The notes: generated from the sequence alone by a model not told the origin. DNA of 64,000 bases from Phylloscopus collybita (GCA_027886175.1 JAJNNQ010000003.1:4875501-4939500), one strand, 5' to 3'; numbered from the stretch's first letter, positions 1 through 13,400 are shown. Numbers and translations are program-made.

Positions 1-3000
1 TTGGGATTGGAACATGCTTGCACCACAGGTGCATTAGTTGTCTGGCAATAAAATCAGTTAAAATTAGTAATTAATGAAAACTTCACCTTCTGGCTCTTCT
101 GCCATGAACTTTGAGGTCACAAACCTGAACTAATCAATTGATGACTTGGTGCCAGGATTGATTATTCAGGGTAAGCAAAAAGCTAATCGGGGGAAAAATA
201 GCATTAAAAATATACCAAACAGAAAACATAACTGTAAAGGTGGTGATGCTTTCCCTGATGCCAGCATTCATCAAAATCAGTAAACTGTAACTGCATTGAA
301 AAATGCTGCTGGCACTGCTGTAAGAACCAGGCCTTTGTTACTAATTAGATGTGAAATGCTCGTTGTGGGATTAAGTGGTAGTAAATAAATGTTTCTCTTG
401 TGTATATGGATAGCAAGAGTATCCTATTCATTCTCGATGGGAAAGGGCAGGAATGTTCCTGAGCCAGAGACAAGGACATCCCTCTCACGCACTGTGTGTG
501 TCCCTGTTCTGTGTAGAACTCAAAGCAGATTTAATTCTTACCCAGTAAGCAGCTCATTTTAATTTACTTGAGAGGGAGACTGATGGAATACCACACTATT
601 TAATGATTTGATGATGGACAGTTAATAATGAAGTTTACACAGAGATAAATGGGGGTGATTTTGTTCTACCACAAAGTTCTAAATTCCTCGAGGTAGCAGA
701 GATGTGCTTGTTTATTCCAGCTGATAATCTGAGCCAGGCATCTCCGTGGTGATCCACCAGAGCTGGATAAAGGGAGCTCCCTGTTTGTGTCTGTTCACTT
801 ACCTGGGCTCTGAGTTTGTTCTCTTGTGATACAAGCAAGAGGAGAGCCTTGGGTAAAATTGGGGTTTGTGTATAATTTAGGGATGTTTTGTAGGTCCTTT
901 GCTGCCTTCTAAGTGTTTGTGTATAGAGGAGATTCAGCTCCTTGCATAACTGGCACAGTAAATGCTTTGCAGAGATCTGAGGGTGTGTTACACTAATTGC
1001 TGACAGTTTGCTCCGCAGCTCTGTGTCAGATTGAATTTCAGTCTGTTCCTTTTTATTGCCAACATGACCCAAGCACAGAAGCCAATGCTGGTGTGGCCAC
1101 AGCAGATGTCAGTCCTGCATCCAGATGTGGAGCTGAGCTTTGCTTCAGCTGTGTGCAGTGAGGGCTTGTGCAGGACTGTGCTCCATTCCTGCACTGCTCT
1201 ACCTGCAGTGGCCCCCTCCTCCTTTTGTGTTGGTTTACTGGGTCTGCTACGAGGAAACTCAGTCAACAAAACCCATTTCAAACCTCAGATCCCTTCTTCA
1301 ATAAATACACTCTCCAAAGAGAATCAAGCACCCTGTGTTAAGTGAGTGTGCAGCTTGAAATATTCCTGAAATAGCAGGCAGAGCTCTTAATTGTGTTTAA
1401 ACACTGTGTTGGAGCATTGTGCAATTTAGAATGGCTTTGTGGAGCTGAGCTGTCCTTGTTCCCTCAGACAGGGATGGTCCATCACAGAGTGGGCTGTCCT
1501 GGAGAGGAAAAAGGAACCCAGGCTGAAGAAAGCAGGAGAAGACTTCCCCGGGCTGGGGAAGTCCCACAGCGCTCCCCCTCTGCAATCTGGGGATTACAAA
1601 CACTTGCAGAAATGATACAGTGTATTTTAAGCAACTTACGAAACATTATTTGAAGGATTAAAAACTTGGATGCCGAGCGTACAAAGAATAGGAGAAGGAT
1701 TCTGGGAAAGCTGTAAGACTCTTGGGTGGCAGCCAGTACCAGCCTGCCAGTTGTTCCTGTCTATAATTATGCCAGCATTAGTGCTTTCATAAATCTTGGG
1801 AGAGAAGGAGCGGAGAGGCTATTTCCAGGCTATTAATGCCAGGATAATTAGAAATATCGGCCAGCCTCTCCAATTAGTGCCAATAGAATCCAAAATACCA
1901 GCCAGTCTGAGTAATCTGAATACCAGTTGGTCTCTGAGTGAGTCTGGGGAATGTACAATACCAGTTCTAGAAGAGAAAAATATACAATATCAGGGTTTGT
2001 ACTGTTATAAAGTTAAGGATACCTTAAATGTTTGGCAGAGTTATAACCAACCAGGCTGAAAAATTAGAGTTTGCTTGGCCCATTGCTCTCATTTCAGGCA
2101 TTGTGCTATAGGTGAGATTTTCCATGATTTCCCTTTTTAGCCAGCATTGTTTTATTGACCACATGCTTAGCAATTGGTCACTTTGTTCTCTTGGAAAAAA
2201 AAAGCATAGGAAAATTATTTTTTAAAAAGGCTTTTTGAAACAGAAATCCAAAATAAATTAAATGTTTTCAATTATTTATAAGCAGTGAAGTCATTAAAGA
2301 GTTGAGGAAAAATTAATTTAAGGCAACTCAACCTGTAAAAGAGTTTGCATAGGGGAAAAAAAATCTATTTTTAGTAGTGCTGCACTTATGAATGGATATT
2401 TTACTGAAATATAAGATTTCTAATTAGGTTTTGTATAGTGTGCATTTTAAATACGTTACTGCTGAGCTGAGAAGTCGCACCTGTTATTTTTGTCCTAAAG
2501 AAATTCTACCATAGAACTCTGTAACTAGGAATTCCATCACAGCACTCTATGGCTGGGGATTTTAGATCTGGGAAGGTTTTCCTCACTGACAAAACGTTTT
2601 TGCTTTGAGTTTCATGACTCCTTTCCAATCCCACTTGTTAATTTACTTGAGCTGTGCAGTAATGCTACATCTGGAGCAGGCAGGTGAAGTTGAAGGAGAT
2701 TGTGTGTAAAGGAGTTCTAGAACAAGTGTAGGCTCCCACTGTATAAATAAAAGTTCTGGCTGTTTGCCAACGTGCTAAATGTCCCTTCAGTGCCTCCACA
2801 TTGTTGTGCTGTGCTGGAGATCTGTGTGGATGTTTCTAACCTGATAAACACGTTCTGGAGATTGACTACAAACCTCTCAGGGAGTTTTTCCTTCTGTGTC
2901 ACAGTCCCAGGGAGAAGAAGTAGAAATTGGCAGGGGCTGGAGAGCAGGCCAGTGAAAAATGCCTGTCCCACTCGGGCATTTTTGAGCTCTTTAGTGGTGA

Positions 3001-4345
3001 TGTTCTGAGCATGGAGGAGGGACAGTGTGTGGGAGGGCAGAGTGAGCCCACAGAGGCACAGCAGGTGAGGCTGTTGGCCTCAGGGGGGGATGCCTGTGTA
3101 AATAGTAAAATAAAAATTAAGAACTGTACAGACACATGCCAACACTAGTAAATGGCTCAGCAGAGATTTTCAGTCAGAAAATTGCAGAGATGGGCTTAAC
3201 CCTGTCTTCTGTACATGCTGGAGCCCATGGATGTGCTTTGTCAGGCTTCCGTTCTGGTGTGCTTTTGGGTACTTCATAATGTAATTGTCCAATAATTTTG
3301 TGTTTGAGTATTGAAATTAAAACTCCTTTCAACTGCTTTAGTTCTGGTAGATATTATTTATGAGGAGCTGAGCAGTCCGTGCCCTTTCTCCTGCAAGATT
3401 TCAAACTGTCTGTTTTCCATGTGTGGCATAGAATGAGTCCAGGTATTCCCTGTTTCTTTAGGGTCTCTGTCCTGCAAACAGCTCAGCTTTATTTCTGCCC
3501 CAGGGTGTATCAAGCTGGGGTGGATTGATAAGGGTTTTGTTTTGTTTTGTTTTGTTTTGTTTTGTTTTGTTTTAAATGAGGTGGGGTGGGGGAGAGAACT
3601 TCTGAGTGTCCTTGTGCTGAGGTACCAAGCAGTACCTGAGGAAGTATTTGGGAGCTGCAGAAGTGTCTCCATGCCCTGGTGTTGTCCTTGCCAGGATGGG
3701 TCATTGCTGCAGGTCATGGTGATGTGAGGCTCCCATAAACCATCCCTCTGGCAGACAACTCCCTTCACCAAGTTACAAACCCTGTTCACTCCTGGGGTGG
3801 GTGCAGAAGCTGGCAGCTGGAATATTCCTCTGGGATGAGTCGATTTTGCCCGGGCGAGCAGGGGCAGGGTCACAGGCAGCTTGTCCCGCTGGCTCTGGCC
3901 GTGCTGACCGTGGGGAGCGAGAGCCCTCTTGTGGGACAGGGAATCGCTGAAACAATCCCAGCCAGGGATGCGCGTGTGGAGGGAGGACAGGGCTTGCAGA
4001 GAAATGCTGGCGGCACCTTTCCCGTGCTCCTGTGACCGAGTAGATTCAGAGATTTATTTCACTCATCGTTTCCCCACTTTTTTGTCCGTGTGTGGGATAA
4101 ATTGCGTTTCAAGCTGGAGCTGTAGACACATCTCACAAGGACAGGAAAGGGGAGAAGAGGAGGATGTGACAGCAGGCAGACTGTGCTGATCTGTGTGATT
4201 TTCAGGGCACAGCAGTGCTGTCGGTGCTTGCACAGCCTCCTTTATGGAAACACGGAATTCTGACCCCCTTTAACAGCTCCTTGTGGAATGAGCGTGGCGT
4301 GGTTTTGCCTCATCGCGGTCCCATTACAGCTTTCTCTCTTTCTAG
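1..4345 (+). other. FNDC3B: Partial intron upstream of the first visible FNDC3B exon
   Basis: No stretch here reads as an FN3 exon in frame with the downstream gene, and no credible acceptor-ORF-donor unit was found, so I treat it as the 3' end of a longer intron. It holds a TTTTG microsatellite (3535-3573) and a CpG-richer patch (about 3836-4060). The open frames in it are short, on both strands, and resemble nothing I recognise. A small exon could have been missed. Confidence 0.8.
3535..3573. repeat. (TTTTG)n microsatellite
   Basis: Seven uninterrupted TTTTG units plus a partial copy, intronic. A pentanucleotide repeat of this purity is likely to vary in length between individuals. Confidence 0.95.
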
Positions 4346-4470
4346 GGAAAGAGGAACAGTGGTTTCAGAGAATGTTACTTTGGGAGCCAGAAGCATTGCA
4401 AGCTGACCAAGCTGTGCCCAGCTTTGGGTTACACCTTCCGGCTGGCGGCCCAGAACGACATCGGTACTAG
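4346..4470 (+). CDS. FNDC3B: FNDC3B exon 1 of window: C-terminal half of an FN3 domain
   Basis: Acceptor ctctttctag precedes 4346 and donor gtgagc follows 4470. The 125 nt start in phase 0 and end with two bases (AG) that become Ser when joined to the T of the next exon. It reads [20 protein letters not shown] and then the FN3 tyrosine-corner signature [17 protein letters not shown]. This is the end of what should be the second FN3 domain; the first half of that domain lies upstream of the window. Confidence 0.95.
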
Positions 4471-7400
4471 GTGAGCTCCTCAGGCTGCTTTCCTGAGAAA
4501 AAAAAGTGCTGCTTGAAAAGTTCACCTACCAGTGCCAGCATAAAGAGGAGTTTCTGGGGGGATTTTTGTTTCTTTCCTCTTCGTGGTTTGGAGGTAGATG
4601 TCTGACATTTGCTCAGTTATTAATGCTTCAAGGTAAGTCACGCTTTCCTTGGTGATATCGTTCACCCCCCCTCCAGGGAACTGCTGTGGATCTTCAGCAT
4701 GATGAGATCAGCCTAAGGAGATAGGCTCCTTTTGAGGTGTTAAATGGTGTTTTGTGGTCTGTTCCTAATACAAAAAGAATACATCTGTTATGTAAAATTC
4801 CCACTAGGGACCTCTGTGAACCAAGAAAAACAAGCAAGGGGAAGTTGAGTTACAGATTTTGAAAGGAATCTTGATATATTTATTTTTTCTGGTTTAAAGC
4901 AAAGCCCTTCTGTCTCTTTTCAGCAGTACAGTCCTTGCCTTCTTCAGGACTGGCAGGGCTGGCTGATGGGGTGGGAAAGAAGGGAGAGACAGGCAGGACT
5001 GAGAGAGGACAGGCACATCCAAGGCACTGAAAGATGGGGTTTAGCTTCTGCTTTTCCTTGCACATGAACTGATGCACTCCCATGAAGATGGGTGAGAAAT
5101 CAGACTGTGTTCAATCCTCTGGGAGCTGCTAGGGAGCACTGGGATGAAATGTTCTGCAGCTGAGGGGCAGAGTGTGCCCAGAGGGATATTGTGCTGCAGG
5201 GGCACTGCGTGCTCCTGTGCTCAGGCAAGCAGAGCAGGCCAGGAAAGGTTTAACTGTGAAGAAACCAAACATCCCAGTGCCCTTGTGTACTCCTTTATTG
5301 TCCCTCTTAGCTAAACAGGATCTAATCATTATTACAAGGACACAAAAGAGTCACCAGTGGTATATAACAATGTGTTTTGTGGAGGGAGACTCCTGCATTG
5401 TTCTCTCTTCTAAAACACAAACCTCTCAGTAATTTATAGCTTTAGAAAGCTTCTTTATTCGTGTTCCTGTGTTTTCCCTGACATAGACTGAGACCACTCA
5501 TGTGTGCACAGTCTCTTTCCCAACTTCTTGCAAGATTAATTCCCTCCCCATTGAAATAATACTTAATGTGGAGAGAGAGGGGGGCTGAGCTGGAGCTGCT
5601 GAGTGTAACTGGAAGGGAATTGGGTTTGTGCAGAGTTCCCAGTTCTGGCATCTCTTTTCTGTGCCAGATTCCAGATTTTTAAAATATCTTGGTGCATGTT
5701 TCAACACTCCTCCCCCACCCTCACGCCCTTCATCTTTTTTTTTTTTTTTTTTTGGTTCTCTTTCTCCCTTTTTTCTCTCCCCTCAGGGTATTGAGGAAGG
5801 AGTGAGCTAAAAACTATTTATGGTCAGCTGCTCTGTGCTAATCTGTGAGATAAGCAACAGCAACATGTGCCTTATTTTTATGGACAGCACTCAAAATTAA
5901 GGCATGATAATGTCATCTAACACTTCATGCCATGAGATGGTTTTGGTTTGTTGTAGTGGTTGTGGACTGACCATGTATTATGATTTTTGACTTGCTGGGG
6001 GTTTAGTTATAGGTGGTTTATTTAAATATAAGTGTATTTCAACTAATAGGTTATTTTTGAGAAAAAAGGTTTGGAATAAGGAGATATGGCTTTTTCTGTG
6101 TGTTCAGTTCATGGTGTGATTTTAAAGCACAAAATAGGTTTTGTGCTTTGGAAATGGATCTGAAAATTTCAAGAATGTCACCTTCTTGAAATGTCACTTT
6201 TCTTGAATGTCACCTTCTCTGTCACTTGATCAGAGTTTATAGAATTTGTATTCTGCACATCTCAGGTTCAACATCCAAACGTTGAACACTTGAGGGTTAA
6301 TTTCCTATACTTTAGTTCCCCTTTGTTAAATGAGATAACTCCACAGTTAATACCAAGTTAGTATTTTTAGGCATGCAAATATTTTTTCCAGTGTTATTGT
6401 GGTGAGATCTGTAAAAATGACTGGGAGGACACATTATCCTGCATTCTTTTCTATTCTTAGTTTTGGCATTTCCTAACTGGGTGTTCATCTTTTCCACCTG
6501 AGAAATTTGAACTTCGTCCAGATTTTTCCAAAACGTGAAACATTTCTCTGAGAATGTTGAGGTTTATGTGTCTTTAGCTTCGTGTTTTTGCGGTGGGTTT
6601 TTTCTTTTGTGATTTTTGTTTGCTCGATTGATTTTCGTTTGTTCCGGTTTTTTGTTTGTTTGCTTGCTTTGTTTCTTTGTTTTGGAGGGGGGAGCGTTTG
6701 GAGGCTTCTTTACTTGTTTTTAATACTCCTTTATCTCTCTCTGCCCTGTCTCTGAGCAGTGGGTACAGCCAGGAGGTGGTTTGCTACACTGCAGGCAATA
6801 TTCCTCAGACCCCTTCTGCGCCGCGGCTCATTCGGGCTGGCGTGACGTGGATCTCACTGCAGTGGAACAAAGTGGAGGGATGCACACCAGAGGAAGTGAT
6901 TTCCTACACCCTGGAGATTCAGGAAGAGGATAATGTAAGTGCTGTGTTGCTGTGAAGTGCGTGGCTTAAACGGAGTTTTGCTTTGTTAATTGGAGGTCCC
7001 TGGGATGAGGCACGGAGTGCTGCTTTGGAGGGCCCCCCAGGACTCCTGGGTACTTGGCAGGGGGGGAGCTGTGTGATTTGCTCTGCTGCACAGCAGAATT
7101 AGGAATCCTTAGCTAAAAAATCTCTGCTGTCATCTGTGCTTACTTACAAAGCCACACAGGATTCTGTGAGAGACAGGGCAGCTTGTCCTTGGCTAGGTCA
7201 GTCTGCCTTGTCCTCCTGGCTGCTCCTTGGTGGGCTTGTGCTCTGTCATCTGTCACTTCCAGTTCTGCAGCAGGTTAAGCTGCCACCGTTGGTTTTGTGT
7301 GCTTATCTTGCAGCAAAATTACATTATTCAGGGAGGCTGCAGCATGTTTCTTCTAAATAAAAGGTATTATGGCCTTGCAGTGTAAAAGTAGTAGTAGTAA

Positions 7401-10400
7401 TAATAATTAATATTATTATATGTATAATATGTTTGGTTTTTCTTGGTGATTTTTTTTCTGTTTGTTTGTTTTGGGTTTTTTGTTTGGGTTTTTTTTGGGG
7501 GGGGGGTTTGTTTTTTTTAAAGCACTCAGCTATAAAGCCTCTTTGCTGTAGCATGTTGTAGGTACAGACTAACACAGGGAACCTTTTCTCAGACTCCTCA
7601 GTTATGGGAATTTGTTTGGTTCTGTATTTTTTTAGGATAGCGTGTTTCACCCAAAGTACACTGGAGAGGAGCAAGCCTGTACTGTGAAGAATCTCAGAAG
7701 AAGCACACAGTATAAATTCAGGGTAAAGTCTTTTTCCTCTTGTCCTTGTGTAGTGTTTTCTGTTTTGGGTTTTTTCCAGGCACTACAGGGATCCTTTAGT
7801 GCTCCCTCCAAAACTGAGTCATCAAATACAAATTTGCTTTATACTGTGTGTGACCTAATATATTAAAGTGTTAGTTGTATTTCTGCTTTTACAACACAGG
7901 AGATACTGTTGCTCAGACTTTGGGGAACAATCACAGTTCTCAGTACCATGTGGGAGGATGTTGTAAAAGTGTAGCTCAGGGTGTTGGGGTATTCCTAGCC
8001 GGCTGCATTGCTCCCAAAAACCTGGTGCCTGGTGACAAATCCCATCTCACTTCTATAGAATGCAGCAAACACTGTCAGATGCCCAGCCAGCACAGGGGCC
8101 TGTGTTCCTCTGGCAGCCACAAATTGAAGCTTTTCTGTCTCATATGTCAATGTGGCTGGTTCTGGAGCTGGTTTTTGGCAGGTCTTGGTGTTTTCTACTC
8201 TGTGGATGCTCATAAACACAGAGCTCCTGAGAGATGCTCTGGAAGCTTCCTGCAAACACCAAGTTCAGTCATTTTCCTCTCTGGTGCTGAGGTCTCTGGT
8301 CACAGTGCTGGGTGCTGCTGTTGAGGAGAAGGCAGTGGGGTTCATCCACAGGATCAGCTGTGGTGCCACTCCTGTCCATCCACTCCTGACTCTCCACTGC
8401 AGTGGCTCCACAGGATGTGCCATCCAGAATGTGGTGTCCCTCTGGAGATGGCCAGAAGCTGTGTGTGAGGCCAACACCTGGCTTCTCTAGGTCTTAGTAC
8501 ATTCAAAAAAGAAAAAATCATAGTCACAGAATGGTTTGGGTTGGCAAATCACCTGATTCCAACCCTCCTGCTGCAGACAGGGACACCTGTCACTAGAGCA
8601 GGGTGCTTCAAGCCCTGTCCAGCCTGGCCTTGAACACTTCTGTCTGTGGGGCATTTACACCTGCTCTGAGCAGCCTGTGCCAGGCCCTCACCACCCTCAC
8701 AGGGAGCTCTCTTTTCCTACTCTCTGGGACAGAAGACCTTGTGAAGCTGCCTGGACTACCCAAAGAACTGGGAAGTTTTTTGGGTTGTCCCTCTGAGATG
8801 ATGCCTTTTAGCTTAGTGTTGTAAAGGCTGCTGTGGCTGGTGAGAGAAGAGAACCCTTAGTGCTTCTTTGCAGCCCTGCTTTCAAATTAAACATGGATTT
8901 TACAAAACTGTATTGATACCAGGACAAATTTGTAGCCTGGTGACACTGGCTACAGGCACAGCTTTGATCTGACTTCTAATTGTGTGATTACTGATACTCT
9001 GAATTACTTTGTTGTAAATAGCAGTTAGAAATACCTCCAACACAAAAATAGCAAAGTTGTTGTTACAGTTCTCTTATTTTTCTTTTATGAGAAAAATACT
9101 GCAAATTGACACAGTTATTTTTTTAAAAAAGTGACCTTTTCTTTAAAGGGAAAACCAGCACTGCTTCTGTCTTAAACATGTCATGATCTATTGCTGATGG
9201 AGGGAGGGGAAGAAATCACTGTGGTTTGTAAAGAAACATCATGACAATCTAATATCTGTTATTACAATCCCACACACCTTGGGATGTGACATACTTTCCA
9301 GTTTGGTGACATTTGTGCAATTGCTGAAAGAGCTCTGATGCAGAGCTGCCAGAAAAGCAGCTGCAGTGAACAAGGGCAAACTCGTTGTGGTTTTGTTGTT
9401 TTGTTTCAGCTGTTTGCTTCCAATGTGGAAGGGAAGAGTTCTCCCAGCGAAGTGTTGGTCTGCACAACCAGCCCAGACAGGCCAGGACCTCCAACCAGAC
9501 CTGTGATCAAGGGGCCAGTAACATCCCATGGCTTCAGTGTGAAGTGGGGTAAGCCAGCTCAGATTGCTGTAGCAGAGCTTTTTGGGGTCGTAAGAAATTT
9601 AAGTAAAATTGTGTAAATATGTGGTTAGAACTTGGATTTTTCATGCTTCTTCTCAGTCCAAAGTTGAATGTGTTTGGAGAACTTGACAACTTAATTATTC
9701 TAGTATTCTAAAAGGTGTGTAGAGGTTTGTGTGTGTTCAGAAGCAAAAAAGTTTTGTTTTTGATCAACTCGCGCTCAAGTGCATCTTCAGGCTTTTCACT
9801 CTCCAATTCATGTCCCCTTGCAGCTTCATTCCAGCTGCTTCCTTTATTAATGGGACAAACCTCCACACAGCTTCTCTTGCAGTGCTTTTTCCATAGGTTT
9901 TGTTTGGATCATCATTATCCAGCAGCCTTATTCTGAGTCGTGCTGAAAACAAACATCTGTCACCCACTTCTGCTGCACATTACCTGGTGTAGTTAATGTG
10001 GGAGGGTTTGTGGAGAAGGAGCTGGATCAGAAACAGCTTTGGCAGTTGTTTTCTTATTTTTCACTCCTGTTCTTGTCTTATTTTTTTCAGATCCTCCACA
10101 GGATAATGGTGGTTCAGAAATCCTAAAGTATCTGCTGGAGATTTCTCAAGGAAGTCCAGAAGGTAAAACTTGAGACAAGTTCTCTCAATTTCGAAACACT
10201 GTGTAGATGGAGGTCCTGGCTCTTTAGGTTATTATTATTATAATTATTATTATCATTAAAGCCCTAATAATGTGATTGAAACAGAATTACGTACTTTGCA
10301 GGATTCCTGGGTGAGCTGGAGTTGGATTTTGGAAAGGTGTTGTAGTGGGTTTTTTAGGTGTCCTCTTATTACTAATAATGACAGAATTTCAGTTTGTGTG

Positions 10401-13400
10401 GCTAAATCTAGCAATATTTTTATTTGTGTGCATATATTTGCACGTTTATACATTATATATAATATCCATTTATTTATATTTGTAAGTATATGCATTTGCA
10501 GGCATGTCTCTGTGTTATGTCTTCAAGTGGGAAATAACATTTATAGTAATGCCAACGATTCTCCTGAAATACATTATTTGTGGAAGACCTGAAGATTTTC
10601 CTTTCTCCTAGACACTCCTAAATGTGTTGCTTTCCACCTCTTTAAACCTGGATATATCTTATTTTTAGCAAATCAATGGGAAGTGGCCTATAGTGGCTCA
10701 GCTACAGAATACACCTGTACTCACTTGAAACCAGGCACTTTGTATAAACTCCGGGCGTGCTGTATCAGCACTGGTGGACACAGTCAGGTGGGTATTATCT
10801 AACAGTAAGGGCTGTTGGGTTTATGTTTTTCAGAGATTTATCAGCTAATTTTGGTAAAATACTTCTGCTTTCAAAAGAAGGGAAATGTTTTCCCTCCAGC
10901 ACAGTAAAACTACACTGATTGCAGTTCATCTCGTGCTGCAAGTTGCTGAATTTTAGATTTCTGTGTGTATATAATTTTCTTTTTGGCAAGCTGCAATTTA
11001 GTGAGATTTAGTTTCCTCAAAACCAATCTGTAGTTGTTTATATTTACATTAGAAAAGGCCATCATGTTTATCTGATGTGGCCACTTGCATGAAAAAGGCC
11101 ACAGACTCTCGTGTGCTTGACCCTGTATTGACTGGAGATGCAGAAAGAGAGAGTTTGTTGTAACAATTATCTTTCACATGGCTGAATCCTTTAAATTTTT
11201 GGGTTCCTTTTTTCAGACCCTGACTCCTGTAATTCCCCTCTGATTTAAATTCACTTCAGTTCCTCTACACTTATTCCTCCTGCTTTGATACATTTTTTCT
11301 CATTTAAGATTGAGTACTTTAGGCCTTGACATTATTTTAAAACCAAGAAAAATTAAAACAGAGAGCCCAGTATTGAGAATACTAATGAAGGAACTCTATT
11401 AATTGTGTTTGCACTAACATGCTTGATAGCATCTCCTCACTGTTTATATAAATTTTCATAAAATGGTGAGGGTAGAAGACAATTTCCTGTGCTGCTCTGT
11501 AGCCATGGCTCACTTTGAAGGTGGTGGCCATGTAAGAGGGGTGACTGAGCTGTGTCCTTGCCAGGGGGTAACTGAGCTGTGTCCCTGACAGGGGGTGACT
11601 GAGCTGTGCTCCTGTTACAGGGGTGACTGAGCTGTGTCCTTGCCAGGGGGTAACTGAGCTGTGTCCCTGACAGGGGGGTGACTGAGCTGTGTCCTTGTCA
11701 GGGGGTGATGGAGCTGTGTCCCTGACAGGGGGGTGACTGAGCTGTGTCCCTGCCAGGGGGGTGATGGAGCTGTGTCCCTGTCAGGGGGGTGACTGAGCTG
11801 TGTCCCTGCCAGAGGGGTGACTGAGCTGTGTCCCTGCCAGGGGGGTGATGGAGCTGTGTCCCTGTCAGGGGGTGACTGAGCTGTGTCCCTGTCAGGGGGT
11901 GACTGAGCTGTGCTCCTGTCACAGGAGTGACTGAGCTGTGTCCCTGCCAGAGGGGTGACTGAGCTGTGTCCTTGCCAGGGGGTGATGGAGCTGTGTCCCT
12001 GTCACAGGGGTGACTGAGCTGTGTCCCTGCCAGGGGGGTGATGGAGCTGTGTCCCTGTCAGGGGATGACTGAGCTGTGTCCCTGTCAGGGGGTGACTGAG
12101 CTGTGTCCCTGCCAGGGGGATAACTGGTCAGTGTCCCTGCCAGAGGGGGTAACTGGTCAGTGTCCCTGTCAGGGGATAACTGGTCTGTGTCCCTGTCAGG
12201 GGATAACTGGTCAGTGTCCCTGCCAGGGGGATAACTGGTCAGTGTCCCTGTCAGGGGGTAACTGGTCAGTGTCCCTGCCAGGGGGGATAACTGGTCAGTG
12301 TCCCTGTCAGGGGGTAACTGGTCAGTGTCCCTGCCAGGGGGGATAACTGGTCAGTGTCCCTGCTAGGGGATAACTGGTCAGTGTCCCTGCCAGGGGATAA
12401 CTGATCAGTGTCCCTGCCAGGGGATAACTGGTCAGTGTCCCTGCCAGGGGATAACTGGTCAGTGTCCCTGCCAGGGGATAACTGGTCAGTGTCCCTGCCA
12501 GGGGATAACTGATCAGTGTCCCTGCCAGGGGATAACTGGTCAGTGTCCCTGCCAGGGGATAACTGATCAGTGTCCCTGCCAGGGGATAACTGGTCAGTGT
12601 CCCTGCCAGGGGATAACTGGTCAGTGTCCCTGTCAGGGGGTAACTGGTCAGTGTCCCTGCCAGGGGTAACTGGTCAGTGTCCCTGCCAGGGGATAACTGG
12701 TCTGTGTTCTCCCCAGTGCTCCGAGAGTTTACCTGTCCGTACGCTGAGCGTCGCGCCGGGGCCCTGCCGCCCGCCCCGGCTCCTGGGCAAGCCGAGGCAC
12801 AGGGAGGTGCAGCTGCAGTGGGGTAAGCCAGTGCAGCATCCTGCTGCTCTAGAAGCTTTGGTTGTGCTGCTCAGCTGCTGACCTTGAGCCTTTGTTTCTG
12901 CTGCTCGTGTCTCCTGTTCATTGGGAAGTGCACAGCAAAGTCCAGTGGAGTCTGAGCACGTCAGACGTGCAGCTTCTCATCAGGTGTGGTGGCTCAGTGT
13001 TGGGTTTCTGAGCTCAGCTGCCCTTTGGGTCTTACACTCTGCTCCCATTTTATTTTTTTTTAGCCCTGTCCCTCTCAGGGCTATTAAGTGTCAGCTTTAT
13101 TAGAATATCTATCTTTTTATTTTAAAAACACAGTATGATTCAAAATCTTTTTTTTTCTTCCTTTGCAATATTGGCTTGGCAGAAGTGTTTCGGTTCTTCT
13201 AATGTATAACTTCTTTCAAAAACTTAAGTTAGAACATCTTGAGGGCTTTGAGTTGCATTTAAATACTGATCCACAGTATAACACATAACATCATCTATTG
13301 GACCCCCTGTTATTTTGCAAAGATGTTGGACTACAGTCATGGCACTAAATTGTCAAAAAATGCACGTTTTTCAGAAGACAAGGCACATGCCAGTTTCCAA

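Larger units (their letters stand above)
4471..6759 (+). other. FNDC3B: Intron 1 (2.3 kb)
   Basis: Non-coding. It contains a T19 run (5735-5753), a small imperfect tandem repeat (6168-6227) and a long T/G-rich tract just before the acceptor (about 6585-6690), which lengthens the polypyrimidine environment of exon 2. Nothing else is recognised. Confidence 0.9.

Noticed and set aside
120..180. Donor-like TTCAGGGTAAGC suggesting an upstream exon end
   Set aside because: No FN3-like open frame precedes it, and the exon expected before exon 1 was not found there.
601..740. Possible C/D-box snoRNA (TGATGAT near 609, CTGA near 720)
   Set aside because: The boxes are about 110 bp apart and no terminal stem was found.
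3358..3873. 171-codon minus-strand frame
   Set aside because: It runs through the TTTTG microsatellite (KQNKTKQNKTKQ), so it is a low-complexity artefact.
11698..11922. Minus-strand frame of 74 codons across the same array
   Set aside because: Same arithmetic effect on the other strand.
12038..12346. Open frame of 102 codons encoding a nine-residue Cys/Pro/Gln-rich repeat
   Set aside because: The period of 27 is divisible by three, so frames stay open by arithmetic. No independent coding evidence.
11537..12716. CRISPR-like regular repeat array
   Set aside because: The 27-bp units are contiguous with no unique spacers, in an intron of a vertebrate gene. It is a minisatellite.
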